Assembly: GCF_002285795.1 (NCBI RefSeq)
Contig: NZ_CP022961.1
Location: forward strand, 6,625,727-6,689,726
From: Plantactinospora sp. KBS50
GTDB taxonomy: Bacteria > Actinomycetota > Actinomycetes > Mycobacteriales > Micromonosporaceae
Length of the DNA stretch: 64,000 nucleotides
Direction of reading: 5' to 3'
Shown here one piece after another: positions 17,160-26,841 of the stretch (within the stretch, counting starts at the first letter, position 1; each line of letters opens with the position of its first letter). Both the position numbers and the translations under genes were made by a program. Under the pieces are notes generated by a model. That model saw nothing but the letters and a program-made list of their open reading frames with translations, was not told where the DNA came from and ran no database searches.

Positions 17160-19175
17160 GTGGACTACCGGGACTGGGCGAGTGGCGAACTCGTCCGGCG
17201 GGAACGCCAGCGCGATGCGTGGCGGGACGGGCCGTCCGAGACATCCGGCGACGAGACCGGGCGACCGGCGGCCCGGCGCGGGCTGCCCTCGGCCGAGCGC
17301 TACGTCCCGGCCTGGGCGCGGGAGGATTCCGGTTCCGCCGCCGGTGGATCCCATTACGGGACCGCCGGCTCCACTTCCACGGGCGGCGGTTGGCGGTCCG
17401 GCTCCACCGGCGGTGGGCGGCACCGGCAGGAGGATGCCGACGAATCGCCCTCCGGCGAGTTGCCGGCCGCGCGCCAGGCTCGCTGGCAGACGACGGAGAC
17501 CACCGGCGGTTGGCACCGGGAGGACGAGCCCACCGGCTGGTCACGGCGGCTGCCCCGGCAGTCCACGGCGGGCCGGGAACCGGTGTCACCCACCGGCGCC
17601 TCCTGGTTGGACCAGGAGCCGCGGCGCGCCGGTCACCTGGACCAGGAGCCGCGGCCCGTGGGCCGGCGCCGCGCCCGCGACGACGAGGACCGGACCGGTA
17701 CCCACCGCGCGTTGCCGTCGGAAGATCAGGACGAGCCCTACGCGGCGGAACCGGTCACCGGCATCGGCGCCTGGGAGAGCCCCACCAGCACCGGCGGATG
17801 GAGCCGCCGCGCCGGCGGTACGCAGTGGGAGGAGTCCACCAGCACCGGCGGGTGGAGTGCGTCCGCCAGCACCAGCGGGTGGAAACCGTCCTCCGGCACC
17901 GGTGGGTGGGGCACGTCCTCCGGCACCGGTGGGTGGGGCTCCGCCTCCGCCGGCGCCTCCGCCGGCGGCATCCGGGGGTCCAGGTCCGACACCGAACGCG
18001 GCCGGGCGGGCCGGTCCCGAGAGCGGGAGTCCCGCCACGATCACGCCGCGGACTGGGACCGCACCCCGGCCGTCGATCCGTGGGCCCGGCCCGACGACAC
18101 CTCGACCGCGATCGGGCGCTGGGATCGGGACGCGGGACGCTTTGTCGAGGTCGAGCCGCAGAGCACTCGTTCCGAGCCGGAGCGTCCGCCGGGCCGCGGC
18201 AGGTTGTACGGCCAGGAACGGACGGCCGGCCGGGATGGACCGCGGGCAGCGGTGGACCGCGGCGAGCCGCCGGCCGAGACGGACGTCGAGGAGGAGCGCC
18301 GGTACGGGCGCCGGGAAACCTTCTGGTCCGGTACGCGGCTGGCCGGCGACGATCCGCGGTGGATGGGCACCCCGGCCTCGGCACCCAGTTCCCCGGTGGT
18401 CGACTTTCCCCGACCCGGTTCGGCCCCGCCGCCGGCCAAGGATCCGCGCCGGTCTCCCTCCTCCGGCGCGGGTGTCGCGGGCGTGCCCGACCGGGACGGA
18501 CCCGGCCGCCCCGCATCCGGACGTACCGCCCCGGCCGCGGGACGCGCTGACCTGACGGCCGGACGCGCCGCTCCGGCCGCGGCCCGCCGTGGCGCGGCGG
18601 CAGGTTTCGACCCGGGCGACCAACCCGGGCGCGGTCTGACCCCAGGCCCATCCCGCCCGGCCGCCGTCACTACCCGCAGTGCCGCCGCTCGAAGCGGGGC
18701 CACCGGAGGCGCCGCCGCCCGAAGCACCGCCAACCGGAGCACCGCCGCCCGGTCGGAGCGCTGGCCGCCCGCGTCTGTCGGGCTGAGTCGGATGCCGGCC
18801 CGGCTGGATGCCGGTCTGCTGCTCGATGGCGAGCGCGGCAGCATGCCGGCGGCGCTGCTCTGTACCGTGCTGTGGTACGCGGTGCCCGTGCTGGTCCTGG
18901 TGGGCTGGCTGACGACGCTGGACAGCCGGGTACCGACCGGATGCGTGACCGACGTCACCGGCGGCGGCTGCCAGTCGCCCCGGACACACGCCCTGGTGTC
19001 GCTGCTCGGTGGTGTGCCACAGTTCGGCGCCGCGCTGCTGGCCAGCCTGTTCGTGGCGATTCTGCTACGCCGGGCCAGCGGGGCCTGGCGCTCCATGACC
19101 GTGGGTCTGGCCGCCGCCGTGGTCGGTGGCGGCCTGTCGACGGTCATCTTCAGCGCCATGACCGGCACGGGCTGA
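17160..19175 (+). CDS. Large disordered protein with GTGGW repeats and C-terminal membrane helices
   Basis: A 671-residue protein of unknown function. The GTG at 17160 is the most likely start (MDYRDWASGELVRRERQRD); a GAAAGGGA tract lies about 12 bases upstream. About 540 residues are hydrophilic and of low complexity. A region around 17780-17950 has recurrent STGGW or GTGGW units, each ending in tryptophan. The final 130 residues contain three to four hydrophobic helices (ALLCTVLWYAVPVLVLVGW onward) with two cysteines in an outer loop (PTGCVTDVTGGGCQSP). The architecture suggests a membrane-tethered protein with a long cytoplasmic tail that binds partners through repeated tryptophans; this is inference. 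Confidence 0.75.
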   Translation: MDYRDWASGELVRRERQRDAWRDGPSETSGDETGRPAARRGLPSAERYVPAWAREDSGSAAGGSHYGTAGSTSTGGGWRSGSTGGGRHRQEDADESPSGELPAARQARWQTTETTGGWHREDEPTGWSRRLPRQSTAGREPVSPTGASWLDQEPRRAGHLDQEPRPVGRRRARDDEDRTGTHRALPSEDQDEPYAAEPVTGIGAWESPTSTGGWSRRAGGTQWEESTSTGGWSASASTSGWKPSSGTGGWGTSSGTGGWGSASAGASAGGIRGSRSDTERGRAGRSRERESRHDHAADWDRTPAVDPWARPDDTSTAIGRWDRDAGRFVEVEPQSTRSEPERPPGRGRLYGQERTAGRDGPRAAVDRGEPPAETDVEEERRYGRRETFWSGTRLAGDDPRWMGTPASAPSSPVVDFPRPGSAPPPAKDPRRSPSSGAGVAGVPDRDGPGRPASGRTAPAAGRADLTAGRAAPAAARRGAAAGFDPGDQPGRGLTPGPSRPAAVTTRSAAARSGATGGAAARSTANRSTAARSERWPPASVGLSRMPARLDAGLLLDGERGSMPAALLCTVLWYAVPVLVLVGWLTTLDSRVPTGCVTDVTGGGCQSPRTHALVSLLGGVPQFGAALLASLFVAILLRRASGAWRSMTVGLAAAVVGGGLSTVIFSAMTGTG

Positions 19176-19207
19176 CCCGGCGGTTCCCGCGCCCGCAGGC
19201 AGCAAGG

Positions 19208-19278
19208 TCAACTCGTCTTCGGGGAAGTTGGGGTATCCCGGCGGCCCGGACCGCCCAACTTCGCCGAAGACGAGTTGA
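19208..19278. repeat. Dispersed palindromic repeat, copy 1
   Basis: 25-base arms with one mismatch around a 21-base loop. The arm begins TCAACTCGTCTTCGGGGAAG. The same arm occurs at 54359-54429, so this is a dispersed family and not just a local terminator. It lies in the gap between two convergent transcripts. Confidence 0.75.
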
Positions 19279-19310
19279 TCATGACTCTGGTCCCCAGGCC
19301 GAGGACTGAA

Positions 19311-19356
19311 CCGACGACGGGGTGCCGCGCCGATCGGCGCGGCACCCCGTCGTCGG
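19311..19356 (-). terminator. Perfect hairpin terminator of the rpsF-ssb-rpsR-rplI operon
   Basis: A 46-base perfect palindrome, 23-base arms centred at 19333/19334, ending 11 bases before the rplI stop codon on the minus strand. There is no U-tract, as is usual for high-G+C actinobacteria. Confidence 0.75.
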
Positions 19357-19367
19357 TGGTGCGGTGT

Positions 19368-19817
19368 CTACTTCCCGGGCACGACGTTCAGGTCGAACCG
19401 GGCGCTGACCTCCGGGTGCAGGCGGACGCGCACCGGGTACGAGCCGATCGCCTTGATGTGCGCGGGCATCTCCAGCCGACGCCGGTCAAGGGCCGGCCCG
19501 CCAGCGGCCTTCACCGCGTTGACGACCTCGGCCGGGGTGACCGATCCGAAGAGCCGGCCGCCGTCGCCCGCGCGGGCGGACAGGCTGACCTTGAGGCCCT
19601 CAAGCTGGCCCTTGAGCTCGTTCGCGTGGTCGAGGTTGCGCACCTCACGCGCCGAACGCGCTCGCCGGATGACCGCGACCTGCTTCTCCGCGCCCTTGGT
19701 CCAGGCGATCGCGAAGCCCTGCGGCAGCAGGTAGTTGCGGCCGTAGCCGTCCTTGACCTCGACGATGTCGCCGGGCTCGCCGAGGCCGGACACCTCCTGA
19801 GTAAGGATGATCTTCAT
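19368..19817 (-). CDS. rplI: 50S ribosomal protein L9
   Basis: 149 residues, the normal length for L9. It has the N-terminal domain [30 protein letters not shown] with its Gly-rich rRNA-binding loop, the long connecting helix ([15 protein letters not shown]) and the C-terminal domain with [13 protein letters not shown]9 binds 23S rRNA near the L1 stalk base and restrains frameshifting. It is the last gene of the operon, 14 bases after rpsR, and is followed by a perfect hairpin. Confidence 0.97.
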   Translation of the reverse strand: MKIILTQEVSGLGEPGDIVEVKDGYGRNYLLPQGFAIAWTKGAEKQVAVIRRARSAREVRNLDHANELKGQLEGLKVSLSARAGDGGRLFGSVTPAEVVNAVKAAGGPALDRRRLEMPAHIKAIGSYPVRVRLHPEVSARFDLNVVPGK

Positions 19818-19831
19818 CGTGGTGCCCCCTC

Positions 19832-20071
19832 TCAGCGGGCCGTGGCCGTGTACGGCAGCAGGGCCATCTCACGCGCGTTCTTGACCGCGCGGGCGATCTG
19901 CCGCTGCTGCTGGGAGGTGACCCCGGTCACCCGCCGAGCACGGATCTTGCCGCGGTCGGAGATGAACTTGCGCAGCAGCGCGGTGTCCTTGTAGTCGATG
20001 TAGGTGATCCCGTCCTTGTCGAGCGGGTTCACCTTCTTCTTCGGCTTGCGAAGTGCCGCAGCCTTTGCCAT
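19832..20071 (-). CDS. rpsR: 30S ribosomal protein S18
   Basis: 79 residues, the usual size. The [22 protein letters not shown] and [29 protein letters not shown] segments are diagnostic. The ATG at 20071 gives the standard MAKAA N-terminus; the longer upstream reading is spurious. S18 pairs with S6 on the 30S platform. It lacks the CxxC zinc-ribbon cysteines found in some S18 paralogues, so it is the zinc-independent form. Confidence 0.97.
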   Translation of the reverse strand: MAKAAALRKPKKKVNPLDKDGITYIDYKDTALLRKFISDRGKIRARRVTGVTSQQQRQIARAVKNAREMALLPYTATAR

Positions 20072-20115
20072 TGCTCTTGCTCCTGATTTCCAGATCCGGA
20101 CGCCTCGCGGCGCCG

Positions 20116-20631
20116 TCAGAACGGGGGCTCTTCGTCGAAGTTTCCGCCCGAACCGGACGAGGAGGGTGCGGCCGTGGCCCACGGGTCGTCGAAGTTCCCG
20201 CCGCCGCCACCGCGGCTCTGACCGCCGCCGCTGGAGGCGCCGAAGCCACCACCACCGCCGCCGGAACGGGACATCTTCTGCACCTTGGCGGTGGCGTACC
20301 GCAGCGACGGGCCGATCTCGTCGACCTCCAGCTCGATGACCGTACGCTTCTCGCCTTCACGTGTCTCGTACGACCGCTGACGCAGCCGGCCCGACACGAT
20401 GACCCGGGCGCCGCGCTGGAGCGACTCGGCCACGTGCTCGGCCGCCTGGCGCCACACCGTGCAGGAGAGGAAGAGCGGCTCGCCGTCCTTCCACTCACCG
20501 GAGGCCTTGTCCATGAACCGGGGCGTCGAGGCGACCCGGAACTTGGCGACGGCCGCGCCGGACGGGGTGAAACGCAACTCGGGGTCGTCGGTCAGGTTGC
20601 CGATGACCGTGATGGTGGTGTCTCCTGCCAT
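20116..20631 (-). CDS. ssb: Single-stranded DNA-binding protein
   Basis: 171 residues: an OB-fold domain ([30 protein letters not shown] through [34 protein letters not shown]), a Gly/Ser-rich linker and the conserved acidic tip DEEPPF that binds replication and repair partners. The ATG at 20631 is chosen because GAGGAG is optimally spaced from it; an ATG two codons upstream is too close. It lies between rpsF and rpsR, the conserved position of the main cellular SSB. Confidence 0.97.
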   Translation of the reverse strand: MAGDTTITVIGNLTDDPELRFTPSGAAVAKFRVASTPRFMDKASGEWKDGEPLFLSCTVWRQAAEHVAESLQRGARVIVSGRLRQRSYETREGEKRTVIELEVDEIGPSLRYATAKVQKMSRSGGGGGGFGASSGGGQSRGGGGGNFDDPWATAAPSSSGSGGNFDEEPPF

Positions 20632-20728
20632 GACCATCTCCTCGCGCGCACATCAGTCTCGTCAGCAAGGCTGCCAGAGCCCTGTGACAGTTGCCGATGC
20701 GGCTGATCCGGACGGACCGGTTACGCGC

Positions 20729-21019
20729 TCAGCGCGTCTCCGGACGGATGACCTTGGTACGCAGCACGGACTCGTTGAGCCGCAGCTGCCGGTCCAGCTC
20801 GGCCACCGCCTCAGGCGACGCCTGAAGGTCGATGACGGCGTAGATGCCTTCGGCCTTCTTGCTGATCTCGTACGCGAGGCGCCGGCGGCCCCACACGTCG
20901 AGCTTCTCCACCGAGCCGCCCGCGGTGCGGATCACGTTCAGGTACGTGTCGAGCGACGGTGCGACGGTGCGCTCCTCAAGACTGGGGTCGAGGATCACCA
21001 TGATTTCGTAATGACGCAA
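20729..21019 (-). CDS. rpsF: 30S ribosomal protein S6
   Basis: 96 residues with the S6 pattern [16 protein letters not shown], the [19 protein letters not shown] central segment and [16 protein letters not shown] at the end. It is the first gene of the rpsF-ssb-rpsR-rplI operon, with AGGAGGTGAG just upstream. S6 forms a heterodimer with S18; in several bacteria this pair binds the operon's own leader, and a hairpin lies in the leader here. Confidence 0.97.
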   Translation of the reverse strand: MRHYEIMVILDPSLEERTVAPSLDTYLNVIRTAGGSVEKLDVWGRRRLAYEISKKAEGIYAVIDLQASPEAVAELDRQLRLNESVLRTKVIRPETR

Positions 21020-21046
21020 GACTTCTCACCTCCTGTGGGCTATACG

Positions 21047-21065
21047 GCCACGGTCCTTCCGTGGC
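21047..21065 (-). promoter_or_regulatory. Leader hairpin upstream of rpsF
   Basis: A 7-base perfect stem (GCCACGG/CCGTGGC) with a 5-base loop, 28 bases before the rpsF start in the transcript. Its position would fit S6:S18 autoregulation known from other bacteria, but I cannot confirm the specific RNA motif. Confidence 0.3.
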
Positions 21066-21698
21066 AGGAGGTCGTGCGTCGTCGTCCGAATCCGCCGACG
21101 GACCCGCGGGCGCGGGTCACCGGCTCGTGGACAACCTGACCAGGATAGCCGGCCCGGTACGGGGCGCCACCGGTAGCCCCGGGTGTCACGGGCCGACACC
21201 GATCCGGAGCGAAGTCGACCCGGAGCGAAGTCGACCCGGAGCGGAACCGCGGCCGGCCGGAGCCGGGACACGGCCGACACAACGGGCCCCCTCCCGGCGC
21301 ACGCTGGCGCGGGAAGGGGCCCGGAGCGACCGGTCCGGGACGACGGACGGCGCTGAGCCGCGGGACGCCCCCGTCCGCATTCCTTGGGTGGGACCTGGGG
21401 AGGAACGACCACACCGATGAGGTTGGACGGTTGGCGCCCCGCGGAGCCGGTGTTTACTTATCTGGTGCAAAGATAGCATGTTTTGCGTCTTGAGCGGCAA
21501 TAGCCCGAATTGTTCGTCAACTTTCCACCGGATCCCGACCCTCGCCGCAGGCGACCCGGGACCACCCGGGTGACCTGGACCGACGCCGGAACACCGGCCG
21601 TTCACTCCCAGACAACGAGAGGATCTGGCCTCTGGTGACGCGATGCCGCGCCGACCACCATCACCCGGTTGTCGGTCCCGGGACGTAGGCTCGCATCC
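21066..21698. other. Long intergenic region between rpsF and nfo
   Basis: About 630 bases with no convincing gene. It contains a direct repeat (two copies of CGGAGCGAAGTCGACC plus a partial third, 21205-21244). An A+T-rich stretch at about 21450-21540 is the best candidate for the divergent promoters of the ribosomal operon and nfo; exact boxes cannot be assigned with confidence. Confidence 0.5.
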
Positions 21699-22475
21699 AT
21701 GCGTATCGGAGCCCACGTCGACGCGACCGACCCCCTGGCCGCTGCCGCGGCCCGCGATGCGGAGACCGTGCAGTTCTTCCTGGCCGATCCGCAGGGCTGG
21801 AAGGCGCCGCAGCCGCACCCCGACGCGGACCGGCTGCGGACGGCGGACATCGACGTATTCGTGCACGCCCCGTACGTCATCAACGTGGCGACGCTCAACA
21901 ACCGGATCCGGATCCCCAGTCGCAAGCTGATGCTCACCCACGCCAGCGCGGCGGCGACCGTGGGCGCCAAGGGACTGATCGTGCACGGCGGCCACGTCAA
22001 CGCCGGCGACGATCTCGCCAAGGGCATCGACAACTGGCGCAAGGCCTTCGCGTACGCCGCCGACGCCGGCGGCCTCGCGACGCCGGTGCTGATCGAGAAC
22101 ACCGCGGGCGGTGACAACGCCTGCGCCCGCCGGTTCGACAACCTGGCCCGGCTGTGGGACGCGGTGGGCGACTACGACGTCGGCTTCTGCCTCGACACCT
22201 GCCACGCGCACGCCGGCGGCGAGGAGTTGCTCGACATCGTCGACCGGGTCAAGGCGATCACCGGTCGGATCGATCTGATCCACGCCAACGACTCCAAGGA
22301 CGGCTTCGACTCCGGCCGCGACCGGCACGACAACCTGGGCAACGGCAAGATCGACCCGGATCTGGTGGTGGCCGCGATCCGGGCCGCCGACGCCCCGGTC
22401 GTGGTGGAGACGCCCGGCGGGGTCACGGGACAGCGCGCCGACATTGCGCTGTTGCGCGACCGGGCCGGGCGGTAG
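21699..22475 (+). CDS. nfo: Endonuclease IV (AP endonuclease family 2)
   Basis: 258 residues, a TIM-barrel metal enzyme that cuts DNA at abasic sites. The trinuclear zinc ligands of the family can be traced: H56 (VHAP), H96 (VHGGH), E133 (LIENTAGG), D166 and H169 (CLDTCHAH), H195 (IHANDSK), D208 and H210 (DRHDNLG) and E237 (VVETPG). It is somewhat shorter than E. coli Nfo (285 residues), as is common in actinobacteria. The ATG at 21699 gives MRIGAHV, the conserved start. The next gene begins 9 bases after its stop, suggesting cotranscription. Confidence 0.92.
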   Translation: MRIGAHVDATDPLAAAAARDAETVQFFLADPQGWKAPQPHPDADRLRTADIDVFVHAPYVINVATLNNRIRIPSRKLMLTHASAAATVGAKGLIVHGGHVNAGDDLAKGIDNWRKAFAYAADAGGLATPVLIENTAGGDNACARRFDNLARLWDAVGDYDVGFCLDTCHAHAGGEELLDIVDRVKAITGRIDLIHANDSKDGFDSGRDRHDNLGNGKIDPDLVVAAIRAADAPVVVETPGGVTGQRADIALLRDRAGR

Positions 22476-22483
22476 GTGACGGG

Positions 22484-24778
22484 ATGAGCACCGATCAGTC
22501 CAGCGAGGCGGAGTCGTCGTCGCTGCCCCGCCCGGGGGCCGACACCGACACCGACACCGACGCGCCAGTGGGTACGGACGCACCCGCGGCCACCGACAGC
22601 GCTGCGGCGACCGAGGCTGTCCCGACGACCGACGACCCGCCGGTTGCCGGGGGCGCCGCGGAGCCGACGGCCGACGCCGGCACGGCCACGAGCGACCACG
22701 CAGCGCCGACGACCGATCCGACCCGCGAAGCGCCGGGCACGCCGCGATCCGCGGATGACTCCCCGGCCGACCCCGGGCGGGCAACCGACGATGCCGACTC
22801 CACCACGGACGCCCCGGCGACCGGCGACGGCACACCCACCGAGACCACCCCGGCCGACGCCACCACCGGCCCGACCGGGGACGGCACACCCACCGAGACC
22901 ACCCCGATCGACGGCACGACCGGCGAGGATGGCCCGGCCGCCGCGGGCACGAGCGCCGAGGACGATACGAGCGCCGACGAACCGGCGCGCGCCGAGGACG
23001 ACAGGGCCGACCCCTGGTCCGCGTTCGCCCCGGCCGGCGAGTCCCTGCCGGGTCGCTTCCGGCGGGGCGCCCGGGCCACCGGACGGTTCTTCATCCACGA
23101 GTGGACGCTCGCGGCGCTGGCCAGCCTCGCCCTGGCGGTCCTGATGACCTGGCCGACGCTGCGCTACCCGATGCACACCATTCCGCAGGACATCTGGGAT
23201 CCCACCCTCCAGGCGTGGCAGATGGCCTGGTCGGGGCATGCCGTGCTGACCGACCCCACCCGGCTGTGGCAGTCCAACACGTTCTATCCGGAGCCGTGGA
23301 GCTTCGCCTTCTCCGACACCCTGCTCGGGTACGCCCCGGCCGGGATGCTCGGCACCGGACCGGTCGCCGCGTTGCTGCGCTACAACATCATGTTCGTGCT
23401 GGCGCATGCGCTGGCGACGTTCGGTGCGTACGCGCTGGCCCGGCAGCTCGGCGCGAGCCGGATCGGTGCCGCGGTCGCCGGGGTCGGCTTCGCGTACGCG
23501 CCGTGGTTGCTGGCCCAGGGTGGCCACCTGCACGTGCTGTCCAACGGCGGCATCCCGCTGGCGTTCGCGATGCTGGCGCGTGGGCACGGCTGGTCGTTGC
23601 GCCGCGGCTACCGGCCGACGCGGCGCAATGCCGCCTGGGCACTCGCCGGGTGGGTGGTGGCGAGCTGGCAGATCACCCTCGGCTTCGGCATCGGCCTGCC
23701 CTTCGCGTACGTCCTCGGGCTGGTCGCCGTGGTCGCGGTGGTCGTCTGGTACGTGCGGCGTTTCACCGGCGCCGGCCGGCGGCCGTTCGGGTGGCGGCTG
23801 CTTCTGGCGGACCTGGGCGGCGGCCTGATCTTCGCGGCCACCGGCGCACTGATGGCGATCCCGTTCTTCAAGGTCGCCGAGCTGTACCCGTACGCCAAGC
23901 GGTCGCTGGCCGAGGTGGACCTCTTCTCACCGCCGGCCGAGGGTTTCCTCATCGCCCCGGCGGAGTCGCGGATCTGGGGTGCGGCACACGAACAGGCTCG
24001 GGCCGCGCTGCCATGGCACCCCGAGATGACGCTGCTGCCCGGGTTCGTGCTCTACGGGCTGGCGCTGGCCGGACTGATCGTCTCGGTCTGGACCCTGCGC
24101 CAGCGCCTGTTGCTGGCTGCCGCCACGGTGCTGACCATGCTGCTGGCCATGGGCACGAAGTTCCAGGGCGGCCGCTACACCTACGTACCGCTGTTCGAGC
24201 ACCTGCCCGGATGGGACGGCCTGCGCACCCCCGGCCGGCTGATGCTCTGGGCGACGCTGCTGCTGAGCCTCCTCGCGGCCGGCGCGGTCAGCGCCCTCGC
24301 CGTACGGGTCCGGGAACTCGCCGCGCAGCGGATACCGCCGTGGCCCGGTCCGTGGCTACGGCTGCTCACCCTGGTGCCGCTGGCGCTGGTGCTGGTCGAA
24401 GGGCTGAACGTCACCCCACATCCGGTGGTACCGGAACAGCCGGCCGCGTTCCGCACCGTGGACGGGCCGCTGCTCGTGCTGCCCAGTGACCCGAGCACCG
24501 ACCAGAACGTGATGCTCTGGACGACCAGCCGCTTCCAGGACGTCGTCAACGGTGGCAGCGGATTCACGCCGGAGCCGCTGACGGTCGCCCGGCAGGTCAC
24601 GCAGACCTTCCCGGACGCGAACAGCGTGGCCTACCTGCGCGGCATCGGCGTGCACACGGTGGTGCTGCTGCGCGACCGGGTACCCGGCACGCCCTGGCAG
24701 ACCACCGTCGACCTGCCGGTGGACTCCCTCGGCATCCAGCGCGAGGACATCGGCAACGTGGTGGTGTACCGCTTCTGA
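22484..24778 (+). CDS. Polytopic membrane protein with long acidic Thr/Asp-rich N-terminal tail
   Basis: 764 residues. Residues 1-170 are a low-complexity acidic tail (DTDTDTDAPVGTD and TPTETTP units). About 11-13 hydrophobic segments follow, then a 120-residue C-terminal domain outside the membrane. The first loop after the first helix (TLRYPMHTIPQDIWDPTLQAWQ) and the overall layout resemble the YfhO/GT-C-like membrane glycosyltransferases, with an acidic residue pair in the first outer loop. The function is not assigned. It follows nfo closely and converges on the membrane protein at 24995. The tail contains imperfect repeats that may vary in length. Confidence 0.75.
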   Translation: MSTDQSSEAESSSLPRPGADTDTDTDAPVGTDAPAATDSAAATEAVPTTDDPPVAGGAAEPTADAGTATSDHAAPTTDPTREAPGTPRSADDSPADPGRATDDADSTTDAPATGDGTPTETTPADATTGPTGDGTPTETTPIDGTTGEDGPAAAGTSAEDDTSADEPARAEDDRADPWSAFAPAGESLPGRFRRGARATGRFFIHEWTLAALASLALAVLMTWPTLRYPMHTIPQDIWDPTLQAWQMAWSGHAVLTDPTRLWQSNTFYPEPWSFAFSDTLLGYAPAGMLGTGPVAALLRYNIMFVLAHALATFGAYALARQLGASRIGAAVAGVGFAYAPWLLAQGGHLHVLSNGGIPLAFAMLARGHGWSLRRGYRPTRRNAAWALAGWVVASWQITLGFGIGLPFAYVLGLVAVVAVVVWYVRRFTGAGRRPFGWRLLLADLGGGLIFAATGALMAIPFFKVAELYPYAKRSLAEVDLFSPPAEGFLIAPAESRIWGAAHEQARAALPWHPEMTLLPGFVLYGLALAGLIVSVWTLRQRLLLAAATVLTMLLAMGTKFQGGRYTYVPLFEHLPGWDGLRTPGRLMLWATLLLSLLAAGAVSALAVRVRELAAQRIPPWPGPWLRLLTLVPLALVLVEGLNVTPHPVVPEQPAAFRTVDGPLLVLPSDPSTDQNVMLWTTSRFQDVVNGGSGFTPEPLTVARQVTQTFPDANSVAYLRGIGVHTVVLLRDRVPGTPWQTTVDLPVDSLGIQREDIGNVVVYRF

Positions 24779-24994
24779 GGTTGGTTCGGCTCAACTGCTC
24801 GAACACGTACCCGCTGTATCGGTCGCCGCCGTCCTGGTAACCGCTCGCCACCGTCTCCGCTGCCGCATTCAGCAGGCGGTCGGCGCGTGGGCCGGACCGG
24901 TCGGTCAGGAGCCCTCGCAGGGCGTGCTCGGCCGCCGCCTTGCCACGGGCCTCACGACCCGCCTCCTCGATGGCGCCTGCTTCACTGTCCGGCG
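24779..24994 (-). other. Gap with a possible coding remnant
   Basis: On the minus strand, 24787-24990 reads as plausible protein (AAAEHALRGLL, RADRLLNAAAETVASGY, GDRYSGYVFEQL) without a clear start or stop of its own. It may be a decayed gene fragment or chance coding in high-G+C DNA. Not recognised. Confidence 0.3.
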
Positions 24995-26605
24995 TCAGGC
25001 CGGGGCCGGGGTTGCCCGAGCGGGCTCGGCGGTCCGGTCGGCGAGCCAGGGGGCGTCGGGGGCGCCGTCCAGGACGCCGCCGTCCGGGTCGTCGGCGTAC
25101 GTCTGGCGCACCGCGTCCTGTTCCGGATGCATGATGTCCCGGATCACGAAGCCGCACAGCACGGCAACGGTGACCAGGCGCAGCGTCGAGGCCAGCACGA
25201 ACACGCCCTCCGGGAAGACCGCGGTACCGGTGGAGGTACCGAGCAGTTCCCCGTAGAAGGCCACGAAGTAGCAGATCTCGGCGGCCTGCCAGGCGAGGAA
25301 GGCACCCCAGCGCGGCCGGGCGAGCACGGCCAGCGGCAGCAGCCAGAGGGTGAACTGTTGCGACCAGACCTTGCTGAAGATCAGGAAGGCGGCCACCACG
25401 AGAAACGCCAACTGGCCGAGCCGGGGCCGCCGGGGGGCCATGAAGGTCAGGATGAGGATCCCCACGCAGGCCGCGCCGAACAACGCGTACGACAGGGTGT
25501 TGAGGGTCGGGATGTGCCCGCTGAGCCACTGGAACGGGCCCTGCTCGCCCGGTTGGCCGGATCGCCACTTGCCGTCGACGTACCGGCCGACGTACCAGAG
25601 CGTGCCCCAGTCCACGGCCCGGGTCTGGTTCAGCTCGAAGAACCGTCCCCAGCTCGTCGGGTAGAGCAGGGCGATCGGCAGATTCACCGCCACCACCGTG
25701 ACGACCGCCGTTCCCAGCGCGACCAGCGCCGCGCGGACCCGGGCGGCCCGGATCGCGAGCACCAGGATGGGTCCGAGCAGGAAGATCGGCCACAGTTTCG
25801 CCGCCCCGGCGAGCCCGAGCAGCACACCGGCGAGCGCGGGACGGCGCCGGGCCCAGGCGTACAGACCGAAGGCGCCGAGACCGATCGCCAACAGGTCCCA
25901 GTTGACGGTGGCGGTGACCAACAGGGCCGGGGAGAGCGCGAAGAGGGCGGCGTCCCACGGCCGTCGGCGGCGCAGAGACAGGATCACCGCGACGGTGGCG
26001 ACGGCGAGCGCGCTCAGCACCAGAGCGTTGAGGTTGTAGAACCACTGCCCCTGGTTCATCGCGGGCCGGTCCACGCCCAGCGCGTGCACGGGCAGCCCGA
26101 GGGCTCCCATGAAGTAGCCGGTGACCACGGGGTACTCGACGGGGTGGTCCCGGTAGGGCACCTTGCCCTCGTTGAGGCCCTCCGCGTAGTACAGCGCGAG
26201 CACGTCGGTGTAGCAGAACTCCTTGTACTGGATGTTGTTCTGCCAGGCGCCGTCCTGGCACGGCGACTTCTGCACCCAGTGCAGGGCCAGGGTGAGGCAG
26301 ACGAGCGCCAGGACGACCCGGGCGGCGGTCCAGAAGCCCTGCCGCACCCGGCCAGGACCGGAGGGCTCGACGTGCTCGCCGAGCGGCCCGCCGATCGCCT
26401 CGGACAGGCCCCGGACGAAACCGTCCGACCTGGACGGGTGGTCGACCGGCTCCGCCGGGTCGCCGCCGACGGCGAGCGCCGGCGCGTCGGCCGCGCCGAT
26501 GCCGAGCGCCGCCGATCCGGCCGGATCGGCGATCAGCTGCGAGCTGGACTGGTCATCGGCACCGGCCGGTGACGTGGTACGGCGGGCGGCGGACTGCGGG
26601 CTCAT
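24995..26605 (-). CDS. GT87-type polytopic membrane protein
   Basis: 536 residues with about ten hydrophobic helices after a 90-residue hydrophilic N-terminus. The first outer loop (YKEFCYTDVLALYYAEGLNEGKVPYRDHPVEYP) carries the acidic residues and the HPVEYPV motif common in actinobacterial GT87/DUF2029 polyprenol-phosphate-mannose transferases. GLAGAAKLWPIFLLGP matches the conserved KxxP helix. It probably transfers a sugar from a lipid donor at the outer membrane face; the acceptor is unknown. The ATG at 26605 is the first plausible start. A terminator-like hairpin for the neighbouring ponA lies just beyond. Confidence 0.78.
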   Translation of the reverse strand: MSPQSAARRTTSPAGADDQSSSQLIADPAGSAALGIGAADAPALAVGGDPAEPVDHPSRSDGFVRGLSEAIGGPLGEHVEPSGPGRVRQGFWTAARVVLALVCLTLALHWVQKSPCQDGAWQNNIQYKEFCYTDVLALYYAEGLNEGKVPYRDHPVEYPVVTGYFMGALGLPVHALGVDRPAMNQGQWFYNLNALVLSALAVATVAVILSLRRRRPWDAALFALSPALLVTATVNWDLLAIGLGAFGLYAWARRRPALAGVLLGLAGAAKLWPIFLLGPILVLAIRAARVRAALVALGTAVVTVVAVNLPIALLYPTSWGRFFELNQTRAVDWGTLWYVGRYVDGKWRSGQPGEQGPFQWLSGHIPTLNTLSYALFGAACVGILILTFMAPRRPRLGQLAFLVVAAFLIFSKVWSQQFTLWLLPLAVLARPRWGAFLAWQAAEICYFVAFYGELLGTSTGTAVFPEGVFVLASTLRLVTVAVLCGFVIRDIMHPEQDAVRQTYADDPDGGVLDGAPDAPWLADRTAEPARATPAPA

Positions 26606-26787
26606 GAACAGGCATCCTGCCGCATCAACCCATGCTTCGTCGTCATCCCGGGGGTAAGTGTCCGCTCCGCGGACGCAATCACTTCCGGCGATGTACCGAC
26701 GGCCCCGAAATGGTCACCGTCGAGGCCGCGTCGTCGGACGGGGGCGTACGTCCTCCCCGGCGCCGGAAGCGGTCGCGCGGCGGACCC

Positions 26788-26820
26788 GGCGGCGGGACGG
26801 TTCGGAGCCGTCCCGCCGCC
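26788..26820 (-). terminator. Hairpin terminator of the penicillin-binding protein gene
   Basis: Perfect 13-base arms (GGCGGCGGGACGG/CCGTCCCGCCGCC) with a 7-base loop, 21 bases after the stop on the minus strand. Confidence 0.7.
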
Positions 26821-26841
26821 CGCGGTGACTGTCCGCCGGGG

